Shown here: positions 1 to 7,626 of the stretch, in pieces
Layout: each line of letters begins with the position of its first letter
Position numbering within the stretch: the stretch's first letter is position 1
From: an uncultured Magnetococcales bacterium
GTDB lineage: Bacteria; Pseudomonadota; Magnetococcia; Magnetococcales; Magnetaquicoccaceae
Assembly (NCBI GenBank): GCA_903913345.1
Contig: CAIWLA010000408.1
Coordinates: 1 to 11,465 of the forward strand
Length of the DNA stretch: 11,465 bases
Direction of reading: 5' to 3'
The notes under the pieces: generated by a model
The model's database searches: none
Seen by the model: the letters and a program-made list of their open reading frames with translations, nothing else
What the model was told of the DNA's origin: nothing
Made by a program: the position numbers and the translations under genes

Positions 1-1349
1 AAACTGATCAATATCAAAATGTTTAATTTTCAGGCTTTCAATAAATTTATCCTCTCTTTGATTTTTCTGGGGCGGATTGGAGACCCATAGCGGAGCACTT
101 AATCTTTCAGGATCAAGCAGCTCAACCAAATCATCATCATTGACCAAATCAGAAATATTTGATGATCCACGAAATTTTCCATCGGCTGCCGCATATCCGC
201 CGTGTTTCATCGGAGTAAGAGGTTGTTCATTAAAGGCATTCTCTACTTTCTGTCGGATTGGTTCGTAAAATTCTGAAAGCCTGTCATCCCGGATTGGAAG
301 AACAGCCAGGAAACCAACGGTCAGCAATCCTTTATCCCGGATAAATTTAAGAGATTCCACCACTAAATCGGCTACATGGTCGCGCAATTCATTGTTGGAT
401 TTGCAGTTGCGTACACTATCCCGTGCGACCGTCGAGGCAAAAGGAGCATGCACATGAAAATAGAGTTTTGATGTCTCCTTTTCGGCTGGAAAATAGATGG
501 ATATCTGGCCATCAACAGGAGCGATTTTCCATGTCGAGGAAGTATTTGTTTTGCTCTCCTCTTCAGTGAGGCTATAGGCAATAGCGATTTTACATGATTT
601 GTTTTTTTTTCTTCATCATCTGCAACTTCAACAGTCTTCTGAAAATGAAGCCAATGAGAAACAGTAACATTTCCTTCTGGACTACTAACCTGAATTTTGA
701 TTTGATTCTCGCCATAAGAAATACGCTCCATAGAACCAATAGAGCCATCAGGTAACCGATATTCAATTTTATGGATATGGCTCAAAAAAAGCAGCGTATT
801 GTTGTTTAAAGATCGTAGGCCATGTTCTATTTCTTCCGTGGCTTTTTCAGGGAGCTTTTCCTGCTTATCGAATGGAAAAATAAAAATTGTTTTATTTTCT
901 TCTGAAATAGCACCTTGAATGATGTCAGGTACCATAAGATCATGAATTCGGAAATCAAATTCTCCAGAGTGGATCTCCGGGGTGTTGGTATAAGCGAATA
1001 CTGCCTTGAACCCGACTCCGAACTTGCCGATAGTAGTTGGATCATCTCGCTTTGGGCTGTCTCCAATGAGGGTAATGCTTTTTACCTCATCATAAGAAAA
1101 CGCTTTCTTGCTGTTATGTTCGAATTGGAGTCCATCGGCGTTTAGGGTAAAACAGACGGTGGATGCATTTTCATCCTCGGCATTTTGCATTAGTTCAAAA
1201 ATGAAATGTGCTTTGTCAGGGTATAGCTCAGTCAGCAGTTTTTTTAAGCCAGACTCGATTCCCTTATTAAGAGGGTCTCGGTAACCATCAATAATTTTCA
1301 ATCGGGCCGTTTTCAGTTCTTTCATTTTCAGATCCATTTCCTGATTCAT
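1..1349 (-). CDS. Sacsin-like GHKL/Hsp90-type ATPase, 3' partial, frameshifted at an A9 tract
   Basis: Seen: the first frame reads 1349 down to 372, with sacsin-type nucleotide-binding motifs: an N-box at residues 50-61 (FELMQNAEDENA; E52, N56) and a glycine-rich box at 107-114 (IGKFGVGF). After about residue 249 it turns into non-family sequence. Re-reading one A at the nine-A run (602-610) restores a frame that is open to base 1 with no stop and gives about 450 residues of plausible protein, including HAPFASTVARDSVR and LLTVGFLAVLPIRDDR. The start ATG (1347-1349) has a strong GGAGG 7 bases upstream and overlaps the helicase stop as ATGA, implying translational coupling. Family knowledge: sacsin-type GHKL ATPases use ATP-driven conformational change and are common in defence islands. 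Inference: ATPase partner of the upstream helicase. The C-terminal part lies off the left edge, so any effector domain is unseen. The gene is strikingly AT-rich. Confidence 0.8.
602..610 (-). other. A9 homopolymer at the ATPase frameshift; possible slippery site
   Basis: On the coding strand nine A residues follow GATGATGAAG. In the upstream frame this reads GAA GAA AAA AAA ACA, so it contains the heptamer A AAA AAA in the phase required for -1 slippage. A -1 shift gives E-E-K-K-N-K-S-C and joins the long downstream frame. A tenth A would do the same. A weak inverted repeat (GCTAT, 5-base loop, ATAGC; 571-585) lies 16 bases downstream, farther than is usual for a frameshift stimulator, and I see no strong upstream Shine-Dalgarno-like stimulator. 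An indel error in the homopolymer is the simplest alternative. Confidence 0.6.
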
Positions 1350-4300
1350 TCAACACCCTCCACAATCAAAACCCCATACGCCACCGCCTCTGCGGTAACA
1401 TCTGCCCTTTCCATCGCAATATTCAACTCCTGTATGCGGCGCGCATAGTCTCCCTCTGCCGCCGCTATTTGCGACTGACGCATCTTGCGGATCTTTTCGT
1501 CGTTTGTCTGGCCGAATTGCTCATTAAGGAGCGCAATCCTGGCCCGGTGACTCGTCGTCAGACTCTCCCGGCGATATTCGGCCATTTCCTGATTTCGTCG
1601 CTGATGCTGCTCGCGGGCTGCGGACCAGAGGGGATAATGTTGCGCATCCAAATCGTCCCATGCCGTGGAGTCTCCCACCCCATGATCGTTTGTCTGGAAC
1701 GTCTCTGCTTTTTCAAGCAAGCGGGAAAGATGCGCGGTCACACTGTCCGAGGCGGCTATTGGCCGGAGTATCACATCCTCCCGAATACCATGGAACTGCC
1801 ATTGATACATGGCGAATGGATGCCTCCCGGCAGGTACCTCGGTGCTTTTGACTTTTAATCCGGTGATGACTCGTTGCTTGTCCTTGAACGACATGGCCGC
1901 CTGTTTTACCAAGGGATGCAAAGGCATCAAAAAAACCGCCTTTGGTTGCTGCATGGCGCACTCGGATTCAAACGTAACCGATAAATGGGGATCGCCACCC
2001 TTCAGCCAATTTTCCCACTCCCGATAGACGGTTGTTTTTTTAATGGGCAGTTGTTTGAATTCTTGCAACAGGCCGCTGCGGGCCTCATGCCCCAGACGAA
2101 GCGTCTTCAACGGCTTGTCGCCGAGCAAAAAGTCCTGTTCTCTCCCACAGATCTGTTGCAGATAAAGCGTGACCAACCGGTGTATGGACATCGGCGATAA
2201 CCAAAAACTGGCGGCACCCTCAATCTCTTTTTTGAGATGATTGTCTGGGAGACGAATGCCAAAGAGTTCCAATTTACGCTCTTCCAAGAGTTCCTGCTCC
2301 TGGATCAAACGAATTTTATTGTCAGATAATTGTTGAAGTTGCCCCTTTTTCTCTTCGGTGGTTAGCGAATAATTTTCAGCGATATTTCTGATCTCTTTCG
2401 TGATCTCACCGAGTATCTCTTCTCCGCCGCCCATGGCACTATTGAAAATTCCTATACGCATCAGGCAGCGTTCATAAATATCGGCATCCACGGTGCCCGG
2501 TGTGATCATATTGACAATGACAACGCTTTCGCTCTGCTGACCATTTCTGTCAATGCGGCCAATCCGTTGTTCGATCTTCATGGGGTTCCACGGCAAATCG
2601 TAGTTCACCATACAGTCGCAGAATTGATAATCCAAACCTTCACAACCGATTTCGGAAAACAGCAAGATGTCAAGACTTTCATGATCGTCTCGCGGCTTCT
2701 TGAAACGTGCCCGAAAATCCAGGCGTTCTTCATCCGGTGTCCCGCCATGAATCATCCCAACCCGATAATGGTTCGCCTTGAGATGTTCATGAATGTAATG
2801 GAGGGTATGTCTAAAACTACTGAAAAGCATTATTTTGTTGTTTTGCAGACTTTGCTTGTCCCGGATTATGTTGCGGAGTGCCTCCAGTTTTGGATCATGG
2901 GGGTCGAGAGTGCGCGCCTGCTCAAGAATGACCTTGATCTGTGATTCGATGGAACCAACGGCGGCATTGTCCAGCGACAGTGCTTCCGAGTCGGATTCGG
3001 ACAATGACAGTTCATCTACATGCCGACTCAGGATCTCCTGGAGGAAAGGAACCAAACCATAAAGACAACTGGCCGCTTGGCGGCGGATCGTTGTCATCAT
3101 GAATTTTACACTGGTATCCCCATGAATCCGACTGAAAATTTCTGCCTGTACCCGCAGCAACTCGTCATGTAGACGCTGTTGGGCCGGGGTGAATTCAACG
3201 TGCACCGTCTCCGGTTTTCGTATCGTGAATTGGCCGATATCCCGGCGGCGCGTTCGGTTGATGATGCCCGCAAAGGTATGCTGGGCTTCCAGGTCGGTAA
3301 TAAGCTGCACCCGTTCCTCAACGGTGACGTGGCCCTCTGCGAGCCGGGCACGAATGCGGATAAAATCGGGATTCTGCCGCAGAATGGATTGACCCCACGA
3401 GGTGTTTGCCGCCTGTTCGAGAACCTCAATCGTCTGGGATTGCCAGTCCGGTTCTTGTGAACGCACCAGGGCGATTGCCTGGTTGATGAACGGATTCGGC
3501 CCCGCCATGTTCCTGTAACTCTCCTGGTCAATGATAAGATCGGGGCGCAGGGTGTGCAGCAAGACAAACAGGTCATTATTGTCCAGTTGAATGGGGGTCG
3601 CGGTCAAAAAGACCACCGCCTCGGCGTGGTCGCAAAAAAACTTTACCGCCTTGTGTTTGAAGGTATCCTGATTGTGGATATGGTGCGCCTCGTCCACAAT
3701 GACGAGATCAAAGCGTGGGGGTGGATCCAGGTCCAGGAGTCCCATTTTTCGCTTTGTTTTTAAACCGTAAAGCAGTACCTCATCGAACAGGGAATACGGC
3801 ATGATCACCTTTTGGTATTGCTCCGGCCAGACACCTTCCTTGTCCATCTCGTTAATGCAATACCGTAATGTGCCACCGTCCAGATGCTCGAAGCGTTCCT
3901 CAAAACGCTTCATCTCATTCTTCCATTTACTCTCCGTCACCAGTGGGCGAGGGCAGATGATGAGAATGGAACGCATGTCACGTCTTGCCTGCAACTCACG
4001 CAAAATCAGGCCCGCTTCGATGGTCTTGCCCACCCCGACCCCGTCGGCAATCAATAACCGTGGCCGATCCGAACGGATGAATCTCAGCACAGGCCGAAAT
4101 TGATAGGGAATAAAATCAACACGCGCGGCATTGAGCGAATAAAGCGTGGACAGTCCCGGATACTGAATTTGCAAGGCGGTCAGGTAAGCATGAAACTGCT
4201 CACAGGAAAATAATGGCTTGTCCTCATGCTGATCGACGTTGGCCAGCAACTGCGAGGTATAACAGGTCTGCTTTTTGCCAGCCACGAAAACCTCAAAACG

Positions 4301-4921
4301 GTTTTCTGGTTTGCCGGGCAAGACAGCAAGAATAACACCCGGAATATTGGGGTTGGCTTTGAGAGAGACCATTTGCCCAGGTTCAAACTCGGCGGTTTGC
4401 CCTTTGGCCTTGTCGTGCTGCCCGTGCTCGGCAAGGGTGGGGATCGGCCTCTCCCTGGCAAGCAAAGAGCTTTTGGCCGTGCCTATTTCTTGCAGCAACG
4501 CCTCTTTGGCGTCAATGGCCGAGGCAAAACGTTGCAGGGTATCCAAGTCCCGGTAGCAGTCGTCAACGGAAACCCCTTCGGGAGTCGCATGCGCCCACCT
4601 GTTGCGGACCATGGGCATCTCCTTGACAAAATGACGGATTTCTGGCGTCAGGTCCAGCTTTGTTGAAATTTCGTACCAGTTCTGATCCAGAACTCGAAGC
4701 AGAGCGGCCAGGTCTAACGATGCCAGAGAGTTGATTTTTTGTTGCTCCAACCGGCGAATTTGCTGGTAGGAGAGCTTGTTGACAACGGCTTGTTGCCACC
4801 AATCATCCGACAAGGATGGCAATACCCTCTCAAGAAAGAAGGCAAGCTGCCCGGCTACCTTATTTAACAGTCTGGGAATAAAGATATATTTATTATCATC
4901 TAACTCTTTTACTGTTTGCAC
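1346..4921 (-). CDS. Swt1-like HEPN + SNF2/DEAH helicase (candidate defence protein)
   Basis: Seen (numbering from GTG at 4921, 1191 residues): an all-helical N-terminus ending in the HEPN-type motif RNRWAH at 106-111 (R-N-x3-H), a short SH3/Tudor-like beta segment about 177-226, then a complete superfamily 2 motor: Walker A GVGVGKT (294-300), DEAH (410-413), TATP (440-443), motif V near 756-764, and motif VI QRIGRIDRNGQ (785-795). The C-terminal 90 residues are charged and probably coiled-coil. Family knowledge: the motor resembles RapA/HepA-like SNF2 translocases; Swt1-like HEPN domains with R-N-x3-H can be RNases or structural modules in defence proteins. Inference: DNA/RNA translocase working with the overlapping sacsin-like ATPase. 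An upstream GTG at 4939 is possible, but GAGGAG (4932-4937) sits 10 bases before the 4921 GTG. It starts only 58 bases after the response-regulator stop, with no evident terminator, so read-through is possible. GC is mixed and lower than in the his genes. I cannot match the pair to a named defence system. Confidence 0.88.
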   Translation of the reverse strand: MQTVKELDDNKYIFIPRLLNKVAGQLAFFLERVLPSLSDDWWQQAVVNKLSYQQIRRLEQQKINSLASLDLAALLRVLDQNWYEISTKLDLTPEIRHFVKEMPMVRNRWAHATPEGVSVDDCYRDLDTLQRFASAIDAKEALLQEIGTAKSSLLARERPIPTLAEHGQHDKAKGQTAEFEPGQMVSLKANPNIPGVILAVLPGKPENRFEVFVAGKKQTCYTSQLLANVDQHEDKPLFSCEQFHAYLTALQIQYPGLSTLYSLNAARVDFIPYQFRPVLRFIRSDRPRLLIADGVGVGKTIEAGLILRELQARRDMRSILIICPRPLVTESKWKNEMKRFEERFEHLDGGTLRYCINEMDKEGVWPEQYQKVIMPYSLFDEVLLYGLKTKRKMGLLDLDPPPRFDLVIVDEAHHIHNQDTFKHKAVKFFCDHAEAVVFLTATPIQLDNNDLFVLLHTLRPDLIIDQESYRNMAGPNPFINQAIALVRSQEPDWQSQTIEVLEQAANTSWGQSILRQNPDFIRIRARLAEGHVTVEERVQLITDLEAQHTFAGIINRTRRRDIGQFTIRKPETVHVEFTPAQQRLHDELLRVQAEIFSRIHGDTSVKFMMTTIRRQAASCLYGLVPFLQEILSRHVDELSLSESDSEALSLDNAAVGSIESQIKVILEQARTLDPHDPKLEALRNIIRDKQSLQNNKIMLFSSFRHTLHYIHEHLKANHYRVGMIHGGTPDEERLDFRARFKKPRDDHESLDILLFSEIGCEGLDYQFCDCMVNYDLPWNPMKIEQRIGRIDRNGQQSESVVIVNMITPGTVDADIYERCLMRIGIFNSAMGGGEEILGEITKEIRNIAENYSLTTEEKKGQLQQLSDNKIRLIQEQELLEERKLELFGIRLPDNHLKKEIEGAASFWLSPMSIHRLVTLYLQQICGREQDFLLGDKPLKTLRLGHEARSGLLQEFKQLPIKKTTVYREWENWLKGGDPHLSVTFESECAMQQPKAVFLMPLHPLVKQAAMSFKDKQRVITGLKVKSTEVPAGRHPFAMYQWQFHGIREDVILRPIAASDSVTAHLSRLLEKAETFQTNDHGVGDSTAWDDLDAQHYPLWSAAREQHQRRNQEMAEYRRESLTTSHRARIALLNEQFGQTNDEKIRKMRQSQIAAAEGDYARRIQELNIAMERADVTAEAVAYGVLIVEGVE

Positions 4922-4931
4922 GCGCAACGAT

Positions 4932-4937
4932 CTCCTC
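4932..4937 (-). promoter_or_regulatory. Ribosome binding site of the helicase gene
   Basis: GAGGAG on the coding strand lies 10 bases before a GTG at 4919-4921. It lies inside the reading frame if the upstream GTG at 4937-4939 is used, so it argues for the shorter protein. A TTG at 4925-4927 is only about 4 bases away and is less suitable. Confidence 0.45.
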
Positions 4938-4979
4938 ACCGAGTCGGCCTGACAGAATGGTCAATCTATAACCAATTTC

Positions 4980-5960
4980 TTATGTCGCTTTTTTGCCCCA
5001 TTCCTCGTTGAGTTGGATGATGCGGGGCAAGATCTCTTCAAACAGTTTGACCAGTCGTGGATCAAAATGGCTGCCGGCACTCTTCTGGATTTCGGCCACG
5101 GCCTCCGGGATGGTCCACGGCTCTTTGTAGGGGCGTTTCATGGTCAAGGCATCAAAGACATCGGCCAGGGCAATGATGCGTGCGGACTCCGGGATGGCCC
5201 GTTTGGCCAATCCACTCGGATAACCGGAACCGTCCCACTTTTCGTGATGGTGGAGGGCAATCTCGGCCGCCATCGTAAAGATGGGGGTATCGCTCTTGCT
5301 GAGAATCTGGTAACCGATCCGGGAGTGGGTGCGCATGATCTCCCACTCTTCCGCAGTCAACTTGCGGGGGGCCTTCAGGATGTCGTCCGGGATGCCAATC
5401 TTGCCGGTATCGTGCATGGGGGCGGCCAATTCCAGCCATTCCGCCATATGTTCGGACCATCCCGCCGCATCGGCGAGGGCGCGGGCATAGGCGGCCATGC
5501 GCCAGATATGCATGCCGGTATCCGTGTCATTGTAATGACCGGCCTCACCCAGCATAAAAATGGCCTCCCGCTGACTGTCTTCCAGTTCTTTGGCCCGCAC
5601 CAGGGAGAGGTGGGTCTGGATCCGTCTGAGCATGACCGGGCTGGAGACGGGTTTCAGGACATAATCCACCGCGCCCGCGTCAAAGGCCTTGGACTCCTCG
5701 GCCGCACCAGACAGGGCGGTGATAAAAATGACCGGTATTTCACGGGTGACCGGGTTGGCTTTCAGCCTTTCGCACACCTCATAACCGTCCATGCCCGGCA
5801 TCATGATGTCCAGAAGGACCAGATCCGGTCGATCACGGATGGCCAGCTCCAGGGCCTGCTCACCGTTGAGAGCCAGGGTCAGTTGATAAGGCTCATTCAA
5901 AATGTGACGAAGCAGCAAGAGGTTATGGGGTTCATCATCCACGATCAAAATTTTTTTCAT
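4980..5960 (-). CDS. Response regulator with HD-GYP domain (c-di-GMP phosphodiesterase)
   Basis: 326 residues. Seen: an N-terminal receiver domain (1-120) with acidic pair D8/D9, phospho-acceptor D51 (LLDIMMPGMDG), T81 and K103 (VLKP); a short linker; then an HD-GYP domain (about 130-320) with H151, the HD pair H183-D184 (MHDTGKIGIPD), H212, the HHHE run 237-240, and the GYP signature DGSGYP (243-248). D267 in LADVFD completes the expected metal ligands. Family knowledge: intact HD-GYP proteins of the RpfG type hydrolyse cyclic di-GMP to pGpG or GMP, gated by receiver phosphorylation. No membrane segment, so cytoplasmic. The cognate histidine kinase is not visible. The ATG at 5958-5960 has AGGGG about 11 bases upstream. 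It lies 93 bases after the GGDEF gene, so the two probably form a synthesis/degradation pair acting on one pool or output. Confidence 0.95.
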   Translation of the reverse strand: MKKILIVDDEPHNLLLLRHILNEPYQLTLALNGEQALELAIRDRPDLVLLDIMMPGMDGYEVCERLKANPVTREIPVIFITALSGAAEESKAFDAGAVDYVLKPVSSPVMLRRIQTHLSLVRAKELEDSQREAIFMLGEAGHYNDTDTGMHIWRMAAYARALADAAGWSEHMAEWLELAAPMHDTGKIGIPDDILKAPRKLTAEEWEIMRTHSRIGYQILSKSDTPIFTMAAEIALHHHEKWDGSGYPSGLAKRAIPESARIIALADVFDALTMKRPYKEPWTIPEAVAEIQKSAGSHFDPRLVKLFEEILPRIIQLNEEWGKKAT

Positions 5961-6053
5961 CGATGATTATTCCCCTGTCCCGTCTGTTGACACACAATAT
6001 TCCAATCCAGATCCTGCCATGGCATCCCCGGCAGAGGGTTGAAGGTTCAGGGG
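5961..6053 (-). other. 93-base spacer between the GGDEF and HD-GYP genes
   Basis: The spacer has an interrupted inverted repeat CTGCC...GGCAG around the palindrome TGCCATGGCA, near 6014-6034, without a following T run. I see no convincing -35/-10 pair or intrinsic terminator, so co-transcription of the two signalling genes is the default reading. Confidence 0.35.
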
Positions 6054-7493
6054 CTATTCTCCGACGGCACAGGTATAGACGGCAACCCCGTTGCGCCCCC
6101 CTTTCTTGACCGTGTACATGGCCTGATCGGCGGTTTGCAGCAGGGCGTCCACCAGTTGGCCATGGGCGGGAAACAGGCTCAAACCGATACTGGCACCAAT
6201 ATGACAGGTATTTTCCTGAATGATAAAGGGTTCGCTTAAGGCCTGAACAATTTTATTGCATACGGCGATGGCATTATCCCGGTCGCCGATGGTCGGCAGG
6301 ATGAGGGCAAACTCGTCACCGCCCATGCGTGCCAGGGTATCCGACTCCCGCAACTGTTGTCTGGTTCGGGCACTGACGGCTTGCAGCAAATGGTCGCCCG
6401 CTTCGTGGCCCAGGGTGTCATTGACTGCCTTGAAATGGTCCAGATCGATAAATCCCACCGCCAGGGTTTGCTGATACCGGGCAGCGCGCCGCACCTCCTG
6501 GTTCAACAACTCATGAAAGAGCATGCGGTTGGGCAGGCCGGTCAAGGCATCGTGGCTGGCCATATGCCGCACCCGATCATCCGCCAGGCCGCGATCGATC
6601 ACCCCCGCCAGGGTGTTGGCAATGGTGGTGAGAAAGGCCTCCTCTTCCGGGTCATAGGGATGTTTGTGGTCCACATAAATATTGAGCACCCCCAGCAATT
6701 TTCCTTGCAACAAAATGGGGAGGCAATAATGACCATGCTCCTGGATGCCGTCTAACAGGATATCATGCCGCCAGTCCAGGGCATCGGCAAAGACCATTTG
6801 TCGGCTTTGGGCCGCCTTGCCGCACAAACAGACCCCGTAGCGCACCCGCTGACAGGCCTGGAGCAGGTGATTGTCGAGATTTTTTTGTGCCACCATCTCC
6901 AGTTGCTCATCCTCGGTGACCAGAAAGATCGATCCCTTGTACTGGATGGCCAGCCAGGGCACGGTGAGAATGATTTCCAGGGCCACCTCCAGCTTGCGAT
7001 GCAGACTCAAGGGTTCAATGCCGATCTCCAGCAAGGCACTGAGGGCAATTCGGTTGACATAGGCCCGCAAATCCCGATCCGCCAGTATGTTGAGCTTGTC
7101 AATCAGTTGCTCCATGGCCTCGGCCACCTCGCCGATTTCATCCTGGGGGGTCTGTTTGACCAGTGCCAACCGATGCCGAATGGCGGGGGAGATGGCGTGA
7201 CGGGCACCAAACTCCAGTGAGATTTCTTTCAAAAGGGTGATGCGATGGGTGATGTGGACGATCCACCGGCCCAGTGTCCACCAAAACAACAGGGTGAGCA
7301 CCAGCAGGGCGATCAAATTGGCCAACAGAATTTCCCAATTGGAAAAGAAGAGACCGTGAGTGGGTCGCAGGTCGGTGTGATCCAGGGCAACCTGTTGCAA
7401 TACCATGACGAGCACGGAGATGACCACCAGAACGGCCAGCAGAACGGCCAGTACCCGGATGGTGGCCTGTCGCAATAAACCAGTATGGTACAT
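6054..7493 (-). CDS. Membrane-bound HAMP-GAF-GGDEF diguanylate cyclase
   Basis: 479 residues. Seen: TM helix about 11-33, a short (about 20-residue) periplasmic segment, a second TM about 54-74, a HAMP-like linker 75-130, a GAF domain about 155-300 with the cysteine pair VCLCG (221-225), then a GGDEF domain from SHDALTGLPNR (313-323) to the C-terminus. The active-site motif GGDEF (391-395) is intact, and R382-E-S-D385 five residues before it matches the RxxD inhibitory I-site. Family knowledge: such enzymes make cyclic di-GMP from two GTP and are product-inhibited through the I-site. The tiny periplasmic loop argues that sensing is by the cytoplasmic GAF domain; the CxC could bind a metal or be redox-active (inference). 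The frame stays open upstream to a GTG at 7589, but AGGAAG (7502-7507) 8 bases before ATG 7493, and the hydrophobic segment following directly, favour this start. Confidence 0.93.
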   Translation of the reverse strand: MYHTGLLRQATIRVLAVLLAVLVVISVLVMVLQQVALDHTDLRPTHGLFFSNWEILLANLIALLVLTLLFWWTLGRWIVHITHRITLLKEISLEFGARHAISPAIRHRLALVKQTPQDEIGEVAEAMEQLIDKLNILADRDLRAYVNRIALSALLEIGIEPLSLHRKLEVALEIILTVPWLAIQYKGSIFLVTEDEQLEMVAQKNLDNHLLQACQRVRYGVCLCGKAAQSRQMVFADALDWRHDILLDGIQEHGHYCLPILLQGKLLGVLNIYVDHKHPYDPEEEAFLTTIANTLAGVIDRGLADDRVRHMASHDALTGLPNRMLFHELLNQEVRRAARYQQTLAVGFIDLDHFKAVNDTLGHEAGDHLLQAVSARTRQQLRESDTLARMGGDEFALILPTIGDRDNAIAVCNKIVQALSEPFIIQENTCHIGASIGLSLFPAHGQLVDALLQTADQAMYTVKKGGRNGVAVYTCAVGE

Positions 7494-7501
7494 GATTCTC
7501 T

Positions 7502-7507
7502 CTTCCT
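7502..7507 (-). promoter_or_regulatory. Ribosome binding site of the GGDEF gene
   Basis: AGGAAG on the coding strand, 8 bases before ATG 7493. It decides against the upstream in-frame starts: GTG 7589 would add 32 polar residues before the first membrane helix, and ATG 7535 has GGGG directly abutting it. Confidence 0.6.
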
Positions 7508-7515
7508 TTTTGCCC

Positions 7516-7525
7516 GGTGCGCACC
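7516..7525. repeat. Perfect 10-base palindrome GGTGCGCACC in the GGDEF leader
   Basis: A perfect self-complementary decamer lying just upstream of the GGDEF ribosome binding site. It could form a small operator or a hairpin in the leader, but it has no T run for termination, and short palindromes occur by chance in GC-rich DNA. No regulator can be named. Confidence 0.3.
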
Positions 7526-7589
7526 GCACCCTCATCCCCTGTTCAATGGTCCAGACGGATTTTTTGTGCGACACCCTCTGGCTGCGCAC

Positions 7590-7598
7590 AGTGTATCA
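7590..7598 (-). promoter_or_regulatory. Possible extended -10 promoter for the GGDEF gene
   Basis: TGATACACT on the coding strand fits an extended -10 element (TGn followed by TAnAnT) in the 133-base spacer between hisA and the GGDEF gene. No good -35 hexamer is seen at 16-18 bases upstream. It would give a 5' leader of about 85-90 bases. The spacer is the largest in the window and the natural place for the signalling genes to be uncoupled from the his operon. Confidence 0.3.
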
Positions 7599-7626
7599 CA
7601 GAGAAAACGGGTTCGCTGAAAATTTT

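Noticed and set aside
1346..4939. Assignment of the helicase as DISARM drmD
   Set aside because: The SNF2 core is compatible, but no drmA, drmB, drmC or methyltransferase gene is visible, and the partner is a sacsin-like ATPase instead. The left flank beyond the window is unseen.
5013..5966. A 317-codon plus-strand frame opposite the HD-GYP regulator
   Set aside because: Complete antisense overlap with an unmistakable REC-HD-GYP gene, and no domain in the predicted protein.
6014..6034. Inverted repeat CTGCC/GGCAG as a terminator after the GGDEF gene
   Set aside because: Short arms, a long loop and no following T run; more likely chance in GC-rich DNA.
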